From Brasenia schreberi (lineage: Eukaryota; Streptophyta; Magnoliopsida; Nymphaeales; Cabombaceae), in NCBI GenBank assembly GCA_036023115.1, contig JAYKKT010000048.1, forward strand, positions 6,964,501 through 7,028,500: a stretch of DNA of 64,000 nucleotides. Direction: 5' to 3'. This document shows, in pieces, positions 47,800 through 60,300 of this stretch. Every line of letters begins with the position of its first letter. Position 1 is the stretch's first letter. Below the pieces are notes generated by a model, which saw nothing but the letters and a program-made list of their open reading frames with translations, did no database searches and was not told where the DNA came from. The translations under genes were made by a program, and so were the position numbers.

Positions 47800-48960
47800 A
47801 TAATTCATAATGAAATTTCTAATAAGAATGTCATCATCAGAAACAACTTTTATCCAACAACACTCATTATAAACCTCATTTGTTATAGAGTTTTGACGTT
47901 AACAAATTTTTCCAAAGCAAGATTAAATGTGTCTAATAAATATGGTTATCTCAAAAATATTAATATAGATTGATTAAATAATTGAACCAATGGCTTTGTA
48001 AGCATGTATGTCATACTTAATAACTTGTACAACATTTTGCGACCCAATCTTATTCATAACTTTCATAATCTCATTAACAATGAAATTCTTGTCCTTGACC
48101 TAATATTAACAACCAATAGACTTTGAAAACATAGAACCTATATCTGAAATAACTAGAGTTAATTAATTGCATCTATGCTCATTTGTCCAACTATAAATCA
48201 CCATATTTATTAGTATGTATTTGATTAGTTGAAGCATCATTAGATGAACTTTTTCTCTTTATAAAATTGTAGTCGCAATCGCATTGCAGCCAAGTCAAAG
48301 ACAACCGACAATGAGGTGTTGGTAGATTATCTATATGTATGGGCATAATAAGGCCTCCTAGCAATATTAAATGGAAAACTTGTAGAATAAAATAGCCTAA
48401 CTATCTCACAAGTCAAATGGTTTCTCGTCTCATTGTTAAATGCGTTTCATAATGGTCCTTCACATGCCCTTTAACTTTTCTTTACATCATCATCAATTGA
48501 TTCAACTTTAAGTGGGTTCAAACTTTTAGTTCCTATCACCAAAGGAACTTATACTAGCTTTGTTTTTTCACATGCCTCACTATCAATTTGTTTTATGTCC
48601 AAGATACTCATCTTTTACAGGAAAGCGAACAGTTGTCATTTTCTATTTCCCTTAATAGATGAGATTTCTCTCTAGAATAAGACCCCATATAAGTTTCACC
48701 GCAATAATTAGAACCCCAACATGCATCCCCACCTCCTGGCTTCTTATCTTTATCTTACAACACAAAGACATGCCCAAAGTGGAGAACTTTTCTTGGGTCT
48801 TCTAAATGCAAATTTATTGTGCAAAAGATGTCCTGCCACAACCCACATACATTCATTAGATTTTTGGGGTAAACATCTAAAAATATATTAATCCAACAAT
48901 TCTTTGTTAATGAACAAAAAAATTGAGTATAAGCCAATAACATACATTAAGAGATATAAC
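47800..48960 (-). pseudogene. hAT transposase relic, antisense
   Basis: Minus-strand frames give VKDKNFIVNEIMKVMNKIG and SQNVVQVI near 48110-48010 (DUF659) and, near 48830-48770, LEDPRKVLHFGHVFVL, which matches the sequence before the BED finger in the relic at 42085. RTE copy E abuts its 3' side. Confidence 0.6.
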
Positions 48961-49809
48961 GTGATCTATGATTAAAAACAAATCATAGGCACACATACAC
49001 GCACCCAAGTACATATACATATAGAGAGAGAGAAAGAAAGAGAAACGCAATAATCTAAACTTCAGAAGTCAATCTTAATTCACACAAACGGATAACTATA
49101 TATAAGAGCTCAAGTAAACAAAATAAAGTACGGGAGAAACTATACAAGTAACTATATCAGATGGGAGCAATATGCTAGAAGCACGGTAATAAACTAAACT
49201 GTGGTGCAAGCAATTATACAAAATAAATGAGCAAAAACAAGCAAGTATGCAAAATAACGTATGGAGCAGTATCGGTGGACTTATGACAGCACAAATAAAT
49301 GAGCAACGATAAATAAAAATCTTCAAAGGCTATAAGAAAAAATAAATCATAGTGATTCAACTAGCAAAAACCCATACTGACGTAAGAAACATTAAACCTC
49401 TGTTATCTCTGCCTTGATGAACGTGACCCGCAAGAAGATGCTTAGCAGTCTGCAATTTGAGATTGGAGATGGCCAGAACTATTTAAGCATGGCACAGCTT
49501 AGTCTTCGACTCTTCGTTATCTCTTGATATGCTTCACAAGGAGAAAGAGGGGGGAAACGTGAACAATGGCAACCAGGTTCCAGTGGTGATGGTTTTAATG
49601 AAGAATCCAGCACTGGAAATGAAGACAATGGGAAGGATTAGATTGTGAAGGTCAGACAAGAAAAACCCCAACCAATGATGGATTTAAGACCGGGAAGAGA
49701 GAGAGAGAGAGAGAGAAGGCGTACCAAGTGGACGTGCTATCCGTCTGCCTACCGAAAACTACCACAGGAAGCCACCGAAAATCACCGCACGCACCGACGA
49801 TAGGCGCAG

Positions 49810-49857
<48 letters not shown>

Positions 49858-50239
49858 CTTTTGGGGACGAGGGGTCTTACGGTGTTAGCCTGTTAGGGAT
49901 TTTACTTATTGGGTTTTGGATCAAGTCGGCCCATATGGATATTGGTCCACTTGATCCATTTAGACAAAATCATATGATATCAAGTACCGTTTACGTGAAC
50001 ATCGCGTACCCAAATTCACTGCCTTTGGTTTGGAAAACCGCTACACTGGCATACTCGTACGCGTGCCCGGACCTTGTACGGGTACTCCTCGCGTATAGAT
50101 GCACCCGTGCTTCGATGTATATAAATTAGTAATTAATTCTATAATTATCCAATTAACTTATCTGAAGTGCTATGTATTAACATTTTATCATCCTTGCTAC
50201 CGTGGATTATATTTTGCCATGTACTTACATATTTCATAA
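48961..50239. other. Intergenic, no gene recognised
   Basis: It holds (GA)n tracts at 49696-49716 and 49815-49853. A 133-codon plus-strand frame at 49728 spans the GA repeat and has no recognisable family; I do not call it a gene. Confidence 0.4.
49815..49853. repeat. (GA)n microsatellite
   Basis: About 39 bases of pure AG dinucleotides. Confidence 0.95.
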
Positions 50240-50247
50240 ATACTTGC

Positions 50248-50846
50248 TAGAGATGTCAATATGGGCCCGTCAGGCTGGCCCAGCCCCCGCCCTTGTGAGC
50301 CAAGAAAATGTGGGTTGGGTCAGGCCACATTTTATATGGCCTTTAAAGTTTTGAACCGGCCCATATGGAGAGAGAGTTTCAATTACATGTATATATACCA
50401 TATTATATGTATAAATGTATAGTTTTTTATTATATACATATATATATGTATAGTTTTTTCAATTACATGTATATATATGTATAGTTTTTTCCATTACATG
50501 TATATATAGTGTGTATAAATTACATGTGTGTTTATATATGTAGTACATATACATGTATATATAGTTTTTTATTACATGTGTACGTGTATATGGCTTAATG
50601 AAGCCTAAAACATTGTAGTTTGATTTGGATTTCAAGCAGATTTGGATCGAGTCTTATAAACTTGATATGATATCCAACTGGCATGTGGCCTTGGAGGCCA
50701 ACCCTTTGTGACCCTCGTCGGCCCTAGAGTCATATGAGCCAAGCTATTTGGCCCTGCTTTAAATATGGGTTGGAATTCTCTGACCTGACCCTGCATTTTT
50801 CCAGAATCGCGACGGCCCCTTAGTCATGCTCATTTTGACATCTCGA
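50248..50846. mobile_element. Non-autonomous hAT element, 599 bp, with 8-bp target duplication
   Basis: The left end is TAGAGATGTCAATATGG and the right end is CATTTTGACATCTCGA, giving imperfect inverted ends. Perfect 8-bp flanks atacttgc are at 50240-50247 and 50847-50854. Subterminal GGCCC-rich motifs (GGCCCGTCAGG, GACGGCCCC) mirror each other. The middle is an ATGTATATA minisatellite-like tract. No coding capacity. Confidence 0.85.
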
Positions 50847-51126
50847 ATACTTGCTTACTTTTGAAAGCATTTATGTAGTCACTTTGCAAATTCGAACAAT
50901 TAAGCGATGCAAGTCATATTAGACACATTTGGCCATGAGGTAACAGAGCTACTCAATTAAAGTGATTGAACGATATATAGCAAATGATACTAAAGTAATC
51001 AATGTGAAATTATAAGGTAACAAAGTGGATTTAGTTCAAATAAGAAGATATTAATATAACCTTTTTTGCAAAAACTTAAGTCTTCAAATTATCTCAAAGT
51101 TGTGCTAAAGTAAATGTGGATAGACC

Positions 51127-51896
51127 AACAGCAGCAGCTAATCCTTTTTCAATACTAGATGGGGTTGAATACGTGGATTTTTTGTTTTTATAGAGTTTGA
51201 TCATGTATCATGATAATATTTAACTCAAAATAAGCTAGATCATTCTTCATTGTTTTCTTCCATTACTTTTGTGGTCTGTCTCTTTCTTTTTTAACGTTTT
51301 CACATTCTAGTTTCTCATAATTTCTTATGAGAACTTCCTTTGATCATCTTTCTACGTGTTGAAACCATCTTAAATGATTTTTTCTCGTTTTGTTATCTAT
51401 TTGTGTCACTCTTAATTTATTTTTAATAACCTCATTATGTATGTGGTCTTTCCTTTTGTGACTACTCATCCATTTCAGAATCTTCATTATGCCATAGATA
51501 TTTTTGTATATATTGATAATTAATTATCATGCACTAAAAACCATAAAACATAATGGGTCAAATTGTCACTTTATAATATTTACTTTTAACTTTAATGATA
51601 TATTTCTATCATATAAAATACATGATACACCTCTTCACTTTAACAAACCTCCATTAATTTTATGTATAACATCTTCATCAATTTTTTTATCACTCTAACA
51701 AAAAATTGATCCTAGGTATTTAAAATTTTTCTTATAAGAGATATAATTATGTATCAATTTTAATTTCTATACCACTTGAAGTAATCAAATGATAAAACTT
51801 TCATTTTATATATTTTATCTTGTTCTACTAAGTTGAAGGCTTTCACTTTCTAATGTTCTTCTCTATAGTTTTAATTTCCTTAATGTTATCCGCAAA
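51127..51896 (-). mobile_element. Antisense RTE 3' copy
   Basis: It starts with a CAGCAGCAGC-type variant tail and ACTAGATGGGGTTG, and reads back to the FADDI region at about 51890. A SINE lies at its upstream edge. Confidence 0.85.
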
Positions 51897-51917
51897 CCAT
51901 CCCCCAAATTTTTTTAT

Positions 51918-52030
51918 TACAAGAGGAGGCCAAAAGCCTAAATCACACACCCATGCATGTACTCCCTAGGAGTCGAACTTCCCACCAGCAACGAGACGCT
52001 CTGCCATTGAGCTAATACTCTAGGTATAGG
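51918..52030 (-). mobile_element. tRNA-derived SINE, 113 bp
   Basis: On the minus strand an A box TAGCTCAATGGCAGAGC (about 52014-51998) and a B box AAGTTCGACTCC (51980-51969) are correctly spaced. They are followed by a short body ending CCTCTTGTAATAA and an A-run. Direct repeats starting CCATCCC and ending TTTTTTAT flank it (51897-51917 and 52031-52047), differing only in homopolymer length. Confidence 0.8.
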
Positions 52031-52047
52031 CCATCCCAATTTTTTAT

Positions 52048-52635
52048 GAAATTGCTTATTGTGAACTTCAAATTTATAAATGGGTATTCTGTCCAACATC
52101 TTATGCCAAAAGTGGGGGGGAAATGACATTATCCAATTTGACTTAAATTTGTGGCAAAGGATGCTCTCACAATTGCTAAGATACCCACCGGTTGTCTTCT
52201 TCCAATTCCCTTGTAGTTGGCTTTTCACGCACCTACATATAACATGGTAAAAAGAATAAAAGATTTGACTGTAAATTGCCTCAAAATTGTAGTGAATTTA
52301 ACTCTCATGATCATTAAGAAGCATGCTTGATCATTGATGTCAAATTCCCAACTTGTAGTTTCTAGTCGATTCCCTTTTTGTTCACCTATATAAATATGGT
52401 GATAAAAATCTGATTTCTTCTGAATCACCAAAAAGTTACATTAAAAGAAGCTTTCTCCATCATTAAAAAGATTGAAATTCATGGACATAAATTCACTATA
52501 TGCGGATGATGAAGCTCACAAAGTTTCTTATTATATGCAAATTGTCTCAAAATTGTCAAAAAGGTTGATGCTTCAAATTTGAAACTTGTATATTGCTATG
52601 TATATCTATTCTTGCACCTAAATGGACTTGGTATA
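52048..52635. other. Intergenic, nothing recognised
   Basis: Short open frames only; no family similarity. Confidence 0.4.
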
Positions 52636-53217
52636 ACAACAATAACAATCAAGTCTTTTCCCGTACTAGACGAGGTCAGTTATATGGATTCTTTGTTTTC
52701 ATAGTACTCAATCATGAGTCATGCTTACAGTTAACTCAATATAAGCTAGATCATGTTTTTATTGTTTCTTTTCAAACATGCTTGTAGTCTTTCTCTTTCG
52801 TTTTTTACTTTTTGGCTATTTACTTTCTCATACGTTCTTATTAAAGCCTGCTTTGGTTGTTTTTCTACATTATAAACCATATTAAATGATTTTCCTTTAG
52901 TTTATCATTTATTGGTGTCACTCTCATATTTTTAATAACCACATTATGCATACGGTCTTTTCTTATATGACTATACATCCATCTCAATATCTTGATTTCA
53001 GCCATGGAATTCTTTTGTACATATTGATGATTAATTGTCCAATACTCGTAGCCATACAATATAGTGGATGTGATTGTTGCTCTATAATATTTACCTTTGA
53101 ACTTTAATGATATCTTCTTATCACATAAAATACTCGATGCATCTCTTTGTTTTAACTAACTTGCATTAACTATACGCGTAACATCTCCATCAAATTTTCT
53201 ATTGCTTTGAAAAATTG
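52636..53217 (-). mobile_element. Antisense RTE 3' fragment
   Basis: The tail is ACAACAATAACAATCAAG, then CCCGTACTAGACG. Reading the minus strand gives MYGYEYWTINHQYVQKN and MYSHIRKDRMHNVVIKN from the RTE C-terminal region. Confidence 0.9.
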
Positions 53218-54882
53218 ATATGTAAGGAAATGATGCAATGTGTATCAAGTTTTGTCACTCTCAAGTTTCCAACTTATAGTTGCCTTCTAGTACCCAATCA
53301 ATACACCCATATGAATTTGGTAAAATAGACCCATATGAATTTGGTAAAATAGACAAGTGTTGTAACTATGAACTGTCAGTTTGAACCAGTGATGCTTGGT
53401 GCTGATAATAATAGAAGAGGAAATGCATGCAGGACACAGTGATGCTTGGTGCTGATTACTATGAAACGGATGATGAAAAATAATTATTGATGGCTGAAGG
53501 ACGAGTTCCCATTGGAATAGGCACGAACACAAAAATCAGGTAGAAGAGTCGAGCAGAATATAACAGCGCATTCAAAAATGTTAGTAATTCAGCAATTTCT
53601 TGACATTTCTTGCTTTTGCTAATCGATAAGAATGCCAGAATTGGGAAGAATGTCACAATTTTAAACTACGAGGTTTGCATATACTAATGTCACTATTAAC
53701 TATTTCAGAATGAGTGTGTACTCACAGAGAGAGAGAGAGACCAATGACCCCCGCCATACCATCAATCTGAAACTTTCAACAGCTAATCCCAAATATTAAT
53801 GACCCAGTCAAAGAAGCAGCCATACCTGATGGGTACAACACCCATCCTAGTCGGTATTGGTGCCAAATATGAAGCTGCAAAAGACACTGCAAAATTTAAA
53901 TGAATCTTTTGTTGGGCTATCATTTTGGATTTTATGTGCTGATTCATATTTGCTGCTCTTTGGATGAAGGGAATTGAAGAAGCAGATAGATCAGAAGAAG
54001 GATTTTATATCAGATCAGGGATTACAATCATACTGAAGAATTCAACTATCAAGGACGGTTTTGTAATATGACATTTTCCCCCTACTTCCTGCCCCCCCTC
54101 CCCTATCTCCTTTTTTCTTTCTATATTTTCGCTTCCCTTCTGTCTCAAATTATCACAGAATAAGAAGGTAATGAAACGGAGATTGTAAAGATTTTAGCCT
54201 AAGCAATTTCATTCATGACCTTATGGAGCTTCAAGTGAAAGCTAATTCCAGTTAAAGTACATGATAATGAAGGGTGTATTTCATTCTCTACTTTTTATGG
54301 CAATTCCACTTATTGAACATTACCAGCTATCATCATGGCTATAAACCAGTCAAAGCAACAGTTGATCCCGTAATGATATGAATTCAATAATACTTCTGAC
54401 ACGCTTCCTCCAATTTATTTCCTGGCATTGCATCGATAGAACAAATTCACACTTGAATATATTGAGCCCACTAAAAGTTTAGATTTGCATAGCAAAATGT
54501 ATAATGGAGATTACAGCTGAACAAGCCAAGCAGAAAGACAGAATTAGACAGTAATACCAAAACTGAGTTGAGAAAAAAGTATTTTGAGAAAGATACAACC
54601 CAAGACTGGCACATTACTGCTCCATTATAAGAGATACAATTTGTGAGAAACATAATCATGCGACACATCCCTTGTACTTATGTATTGGCATTGGTGTGAC
54701 CACCTATGTAGCCATTCAGCACAACAAAGAGTAACTACAATGCCTCGAGGACAAAAGAATCACAACTTCCTTAAAAGCCTGGTGGATCCATAAATTTGGT
54801 ATCATCAGGGTGATTCTTCTCCAACTGCGACCGCAGATTTCTCTCAGGGAACACAAATGGAAAACAGACTTCTACGATTGCT
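53218..54882. other. Intergenic and SAS10 3' UTR
   Basis: No gene recognised. A 23-base direct repeat (ACCCATATGAATTTGGTAAA core) lies at about 53306-53350, and ACAGTGATGCTTGGTGCTGA is also repeated near 53387 and 53436. The last few hundred bases before 54883 are probably 3' UTR of the minus-strand gene. Confidence 0.4.
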
Positions 54883-56382
54883 TTAGTTTCGAAACCTGAC
54901 GCTGTGACTAACCCTCGTGCTTATTCCAGCTGCTTCACCTCCATATGGACCAGATGGGCGCCTGAGGTCACGGACCTGTCCTTTACGGTGCACAACTGCC
55001 TTTTGGTGCTTTAACTGCATCATCAGAAATTTGTGTTAAATCTGCCCAATCTAAAAGCTACAACCATGAGAAGAAAAGGAAAGTACACCAACAATCACCT
55101 TGTATTTTTTCCTCGGAATCTTGGTAAGCTTCTTTCTCTTACGGGTCAATCCCTTGTTCGTCTCCATCTGTGAAGTAACAATGTAATTATAAGTCATATA
55201 TCCTGAACCATAAAACCAGAATGAAGAAACAGAAGAGACTTGGTCGAACTTCCAATGACCAGTCTAACTTAAGATCACATTGGCATAAATAAAGCTGGTT
55301 CAACACGGATATCTTGATAAACCCTCATACGAAGAGGATCAGGTCCAACGTTATGTTTTTTTGTGAAAAATCGAAAAGTGAAAACCCATCAAATAAACAT
55401 TCTGAAAAAATATACCTGGTATGAAATCTGTCGTTTTCCATTGGCTTCCTCCTCTGGAGAAGACTGGGTTGTGGTAATCCTGCACAAAACCATCCACCTT
55501 GCTTTGCACATGAAAAAGAAGAAAACATCCAATGCCAAAGGAACTCCCATACCATTCCACAAACACAAACACATACCTGGCATATTTCTCTGTTTTCTCT
55601 GCAATCTTTGTAGCTTGACTCCGCTTCACCTCTTTGTACAACTCATCTTCAAAATCTGATGCATTGTCATGATCCTGAACATCACTTTCTAACAATTCAG
55701 GCTCGGACTGACCTAAAGATTGAATGTCATGCTTTCTCCTCCTTTCTCCAATATCCTCCCTCAAAGGTAAGTCTGCATCACCAGAAATCAACTACACCAA
55801 CCAACAAAACACAGAAGTTGTATTAGGAGAAAAGTAAAACGCACAATATTTTAAAACTCTCAACAGGCTGAGTCCACAACTAGCAAGGAATATAAACATA
55901 TAGAAGTTCCCAACTGCTACAAATGTGATGTTGCTACATTTTCTACTATACTATTTCTTGCTCAAGCTCTAGGATACGTAATCATAGACCTTTATTTTAT
56001 ACTTTCTCTTATCTAATATCACATTGTTCTATCGTTCCAACCATCCTTCTATCCACTGCTAAATAGTTAAAGCTAACAACAAGCGAAACCTGAACCAGAC
56101 AAACAACATCCTGAACTGACAAAGAACCAGAAGGGCTTAATCAATTCAAATACTAGGAGTAAACCATCTGAGAACACATAAATCAAGCAATCTTTCCATA
56201 TGTTAATACAACATGAAATTGAGCAACCATAAATATGCATAACCCACGTATGCATATATGCATTTTGCATGCATGCATGGAGGAATGCCGACATTTTTAG
56301 AAGTAAAACATACATATGCATGTAGACACATATGAATCATATGTCCGTCTATGGAAAGAACTGATGCACCATAGGACCCCTG

Positions 56383-56453
<71 letters not shown>

Positions 56454-57903
56454 TACATAAAGGGGATACAATATACATAGTAAGATGCAAAAGCACAAAC
56501 TGATAATAGCAAAGGGTTCCATTTAGTAGATAGAAACTTCTTGTAAACGTGTAATGAGCACTAAAGCAAGTTCTAGTGTACCTTTTGCTTCTTAGCTGCC
56601 TTTCCAGCCATGGACACAAGTTGAGATAATTTTATCACATTTTTGTCCCTTGTTTTCTGAGCTGCTGCATCTTTCACTCCATTCTCATCATCAAAATCAT
56701 CTATAGCTTCACGCTTCCTGATCCATTCGTAGAAAGTGTTAGATTTCTGACCTAAAAGAAATAAAATATATTTTGAATAATTGGTTTCAACAAAAATAGA
56801 ATTGCATAAAGGTTTTACCTGCTTGCTGATTGTGATATTTTTTCTTTTGTCAGTCTTTCAGATGTCTTTGAACTATATATGCCCTTCTTCTTCAATTTCT
56901 CTTCAAGGCTTGCTCTTATTTTGAGCATTTCAAGGCTTTCTTGGCCCAAAGAAACAGTCTGCCAAATATGAACAACCGTTTAGTTCACGTGTCATAGGAT
57001 GTATATAAAAAGGAGGTCCCTGTCCACATCTGTGTCCTTCAACAGGTTTAAGAATCTAGACTAACCTTTTCAGTGTCATGCTTCCTAAGAGAAGGCTTCG
57101 ATAGATCCAATACAGTATCTTCATTTGGTTCCTGAAGGTACAGTTTTGCTGAAAGTTAGATTACTTCTTTGACACTCTGTCAAGAGTATGGAAGCAACAT
57201 ATGTACCTGAGCAGTTTCACGTGATTTAAGCAAATTGATATTATTCTTGTTGTCAGCTTCGTGTTTTTCAACTTCTCCAATGGAGCCAACTCCATCTGTT
57301 TTATCTTGCTGGGTATGTTCCTCACCATTGCCCACCGTTTCATTGTTATCACAACACATGAACGGGCATATCTGGTTCATCTGAAAAGAGGTATACAATG
57401 AACACAGTCACATTTCCAATTTAGAGGAGCACTTTAGTAAAGTAAATGATCCTGGTTACTCTGATACTCTATACTTGCAATGCTATCAACAAATTTCAAG
57501 CAAGGGAGGAGAAGAAACTACGATTCAGCACCTTGTCTAACAAGCTTTTGATATCCACAAGCCGGGCAAGGACTGGATGTTCACGAACAGGATGCCCTTC
57601 TGATTTCAGAAGAAGATAGAACACGATGGCTTGACAATAGATAAGCAAAAGAAGATGCCTCACTTCCAAGTAATTCAATCCACCAGTAGGTTTTCCATCT
57701 TCTACTTTCAACTTTATAAATCAAGATAGAAGACAAACAAAATACCTTCAATCCAAAAGACATTGACAAACTAATAGCTGACTGCTATGTTCCTATGAGG
57801 TCACATGTCTTAAGTGATTACCTTCAAAGGACCTGCTTCACCATGGAGCTGGTCAAGAGCATCGTTCAATTCAGAAAGCAATCCAACCAGTTCCGGAGCA
57901 ACA
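54883..57903 (-). CDS. SAS10: Sas10/UTP3 nucleolar protein, C-terminal eleven exons
   Basis: Exons (minus order) are 57903-57822, 57711-57532, 57380-57207, 57131-57066, 56958-56819, 56717-56582, 55791-55577, 55479-55416, 55167-55099 and 55014-54883. That is ten exons supported here, all in consistent phase, covering about 418 residues; an eleventh or more must lie upstream. Key blocks are VAPELVGLLSELNDALDQLH; YLEVRHLLLLIYCQAIVFYL; EGHPVREHPVLARLVDIKSL (the Sas10/Utp3/C1D domain); SGDADLPLREDIGERRRKHD; GLTRKRKKLTKIPRKKYK; and KGQVRDLRRPSGPYGGEAAG (Sas10 C-terminal domain). The protein is an SSU processome component needed for 18S rRNA maturation (Arabidopsis THALLO). The first exon seen starts in phase 2, so more exons precede it. 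The acidic N-terminal region was not found between 57904 and 64000, so it lies beyond the window or in exons I missed. Confidence 0.93.
56387..56452. repeat. (GA)n microsatellite in a SAS10 intron
   Basis: About 66 bases of AG dinucleotides lie inside the 55792-56581 intron. On the transcribed strand it is a CT tract. Serine-leucine open frames across it are artefacts. Confidence 0.95.
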
Positions 57904-59268
57904 CTGCAGAATTAGTATGGTTAGCAGAATGAATATTCAGAACAATTACTCTTCAAAGTGAACAGGCACCCAGTGCATGGACACATGCATGCAGGTCCAT
58001 CCAACCCACCACTCGTGCAGGCACAGACATGTGCATGCTCTCTCACACAGAAACTTACAACGTATAACTATAAATCAAGTTAAATAGCATTGCAGCGGTA
58101 ACACTAAGCCAGCGCCACAAGATGGACCTTAATGGGGTGGTAGTTATTAGACTTGATTAATCAGAAAGATCACTTGAACTTTAATGAAAATGCCGTACAT
58201 ATTTCACTGCTCATGTGCTTCCTGATACTGTAGTTGAGGCATTTTTAGAATCCTTATGATAGGCAACTGAAACAGGTTCTTGCTAATGCAAAATAGAGGT
58301 TTGAGTGTAAAGTTGTCCTCATTTTACCCGAGGAAATTGAATTAGCTCGACGCTACAAAATGAAATAACTCTTAATGGTTATAATAAAGCTTCTAACTTA
58401 TCTCTTTAACTTTAATACAAGGAACTGTAAATAAATTAAGAAGCTTCAAGATGACTCCGTTACTGATCTCTCCATCCCTCTTTAATCTGTTTCAGATCCT
58501 AATGACAAAAACTTTTATGCTAACATCGACATCATGGTAAACATTCCATCCCAACTCCATAAGGTCTGGTACATCAGGATTCTTTATATGGTTCATAAAC
58601 AGTGAATGTGTTTCTAACAAAGGCATATTCACAACTACACTAATAGTATCTTTACTCCTTCCCATGAAAATATCTTATGAATTAATGATTTATCCATTGC
58701 AACTAGAATAGATTCTATGCATTTGGCCCACCAAAATTGACTTATAGTATTGTTTTCAGCACCAACATCAAGTAATGTTTTAGTCTTTGGCTTCATCCAT
58801 GAAAAGCATGGATTTCTAACAGGAAAAAGAATAGGAGAAGCAAACATATATATAGCCTTATACTAAAATTAATTCAGCAGTCTAAGAATGACTCAAATCA
58901 GACAGGTTTTCTCTGAAACAGCTGTAGCCAAATGCAACTAATTTAATCGTGCATGTGATATCAACAATACTGTCACCATGACAAGAAAACCCAGATCAGG
59001 CATAGAAATCTTACCCTTCATAGATTTACTTGAAGATCAAAACAGACAAAGTCATGGTTGGAGTATCCGTGATTTGGGATACACATCCAATAGAAACTTT
59101 TATTTTTCAAGATGGACGATATGCAAATTTTTAACAGAAAGCACCCACACATCAGTTATACAACAGCAATTACAGCATGAAACTTATGTTATCAATATCG
59201 ATTAGCGGGCTGTTAGTGTTTGACCGTAATATAGCGGTGGCGGGGATATAACGAATTTAGCATAACAC
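57904..59268. other. Presumed SAS10 intron or upstream sequence
   Basis: No exon was recognised on the minus strand. I looked for the acidic Asp/Glu-rich N-terminal coding pattern of Sas10 and did not see it. No clear element was found. Confidence 0.4.
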
Positions 59269-59338
59269 TACAACAACAACAACTAAGCCTTTTGGCATAC
59301 TAGATGGGGTTGGCTATATGGATTCTTTGTTTCTTTGT
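59269..59338 (-). mobile_element. Short antisense RTE tail
   Basis: ACAACAACAACTAAGCC is followed by CATACTAGATGGGGTTGG and ATGGATTCTTTGTTTC, about 65 bases of RTE 3' end. A clear target duplication was not found. Confidence 0.85.
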
Positions 59339-59481
59339 AGAATCCATGATAAATAAATCCAACAAAGTTTTACGATGGATTTTGGAAGCTAACACAACCC
59401 TCCTCTTTTATCCGTGCTTGGGAACGACAAAGCAAGAGTGATCCCTTATCATTTAAAATAAAAAAAACTAATATATATCCT

Positions 59482-59484
<3 letters not shown>

Positions 59485-59516
<32 letters not shown>
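59485..59516. repeat. (AT)n microsatellite
   Basis: About 32 bases of AT dinucleotides. Confidence 0.9.
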
Positions 59517-59519
<3 letters not shown>

Positions 59520-60055
59520 TCAACATAAACAAACAAATATGGATCAACCCAAACAAATAAATTCTTCATAAACAAGGAACATGTAGCACAAAGGTGTTGG
59601 TGGCAGCTCCTAGGACTACCAGCACCAGCGACATAACAGAGGTGCTGGTAGTCCTCATGGTTGTGAATTTTGTACCTTACAAATAATGCAACTATTAGGT
59701 TGAAGCCCCAATGCTTTAAAATATTTCACTTGCTTGAAAGATGTTATTGTTCAGTATGTTCAAGTCTTCGTTATAATGGTAAATGGAGAGCATAAATTTA
59801 TAGGAATGACATTCCAAGAGGATACAACTAATAAACATTTCTAGAACTCTAGCACTTTTGTTAATAAAATATTTGCAAGTACAAATGTTCAAACAAACTC
59901 TTCTAGGAATCCGCACCACTAAATGATTCTTTGCTTAAGGTTTTATTGGACTATAGGATAGAAACTAGAATAGGAAATTTTCATTACAAAAGATAAAGGG
60001 AGAAGAAAAAAGTAAAAAATTGTTAAGGATATAGTTATTGAGAGTCTGAAAAAGA
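59520..60055. other. Intergenic, nothing recognised
   Basis: No family-level coding similarity on either strand. Confidence 0.4.
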
Positions 60056-60059
60056 AGGC

Positions 60060-60300
60060 AGTACCAATGTAAAATTGTATGGTATCATATAATATGATAC
60101 AATTTTATCGCATATCGTACGAGTATACGGTATGATACAGGAACAACACATGTATTGCAATAAGCAATTTATCATGTTTTATCGTACAATACAATGTTGT
60201 ATCGTACCGTATCATACGATACTTGTATCTTACCACATCCTACGATATCGTTGTATCATACCGTAGATACCAACCCATATCATACGAGTCGATGCTAATA
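60060..60300. repeat. Subterminal array of short palindromic motifs
   Basis: Many direct and inverted copies of GTATCGTA/TACGATAC and GTATCATA/TATGATAC occur within 240 bases. Such arrays are typical transposase-binding subterminal repeats of hAT elements. Related blocks lie at 31255-31300 and 270-350. Confidence 0.7.

Noticed and set aside
49728..50129. 133-residue plus-strand frame
   Set aside because: Runs through a (GA)n repeat, no conserved domain visible, and no flanking exon structure.
56203..56619. 138-residue minus-strand frame with a long Ser-Leu run
   Set aside because: Intron of SAS10; the run is the translated (CT)n microsatellite.
58635..58847. 70-residue minus-strand frame as a candidate N-terminal SAS10 exon
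   Set aside because: It is hydrophobic and aromatic, unlike the acidic N-terminus of Sas10, and has no fitting splice sites.
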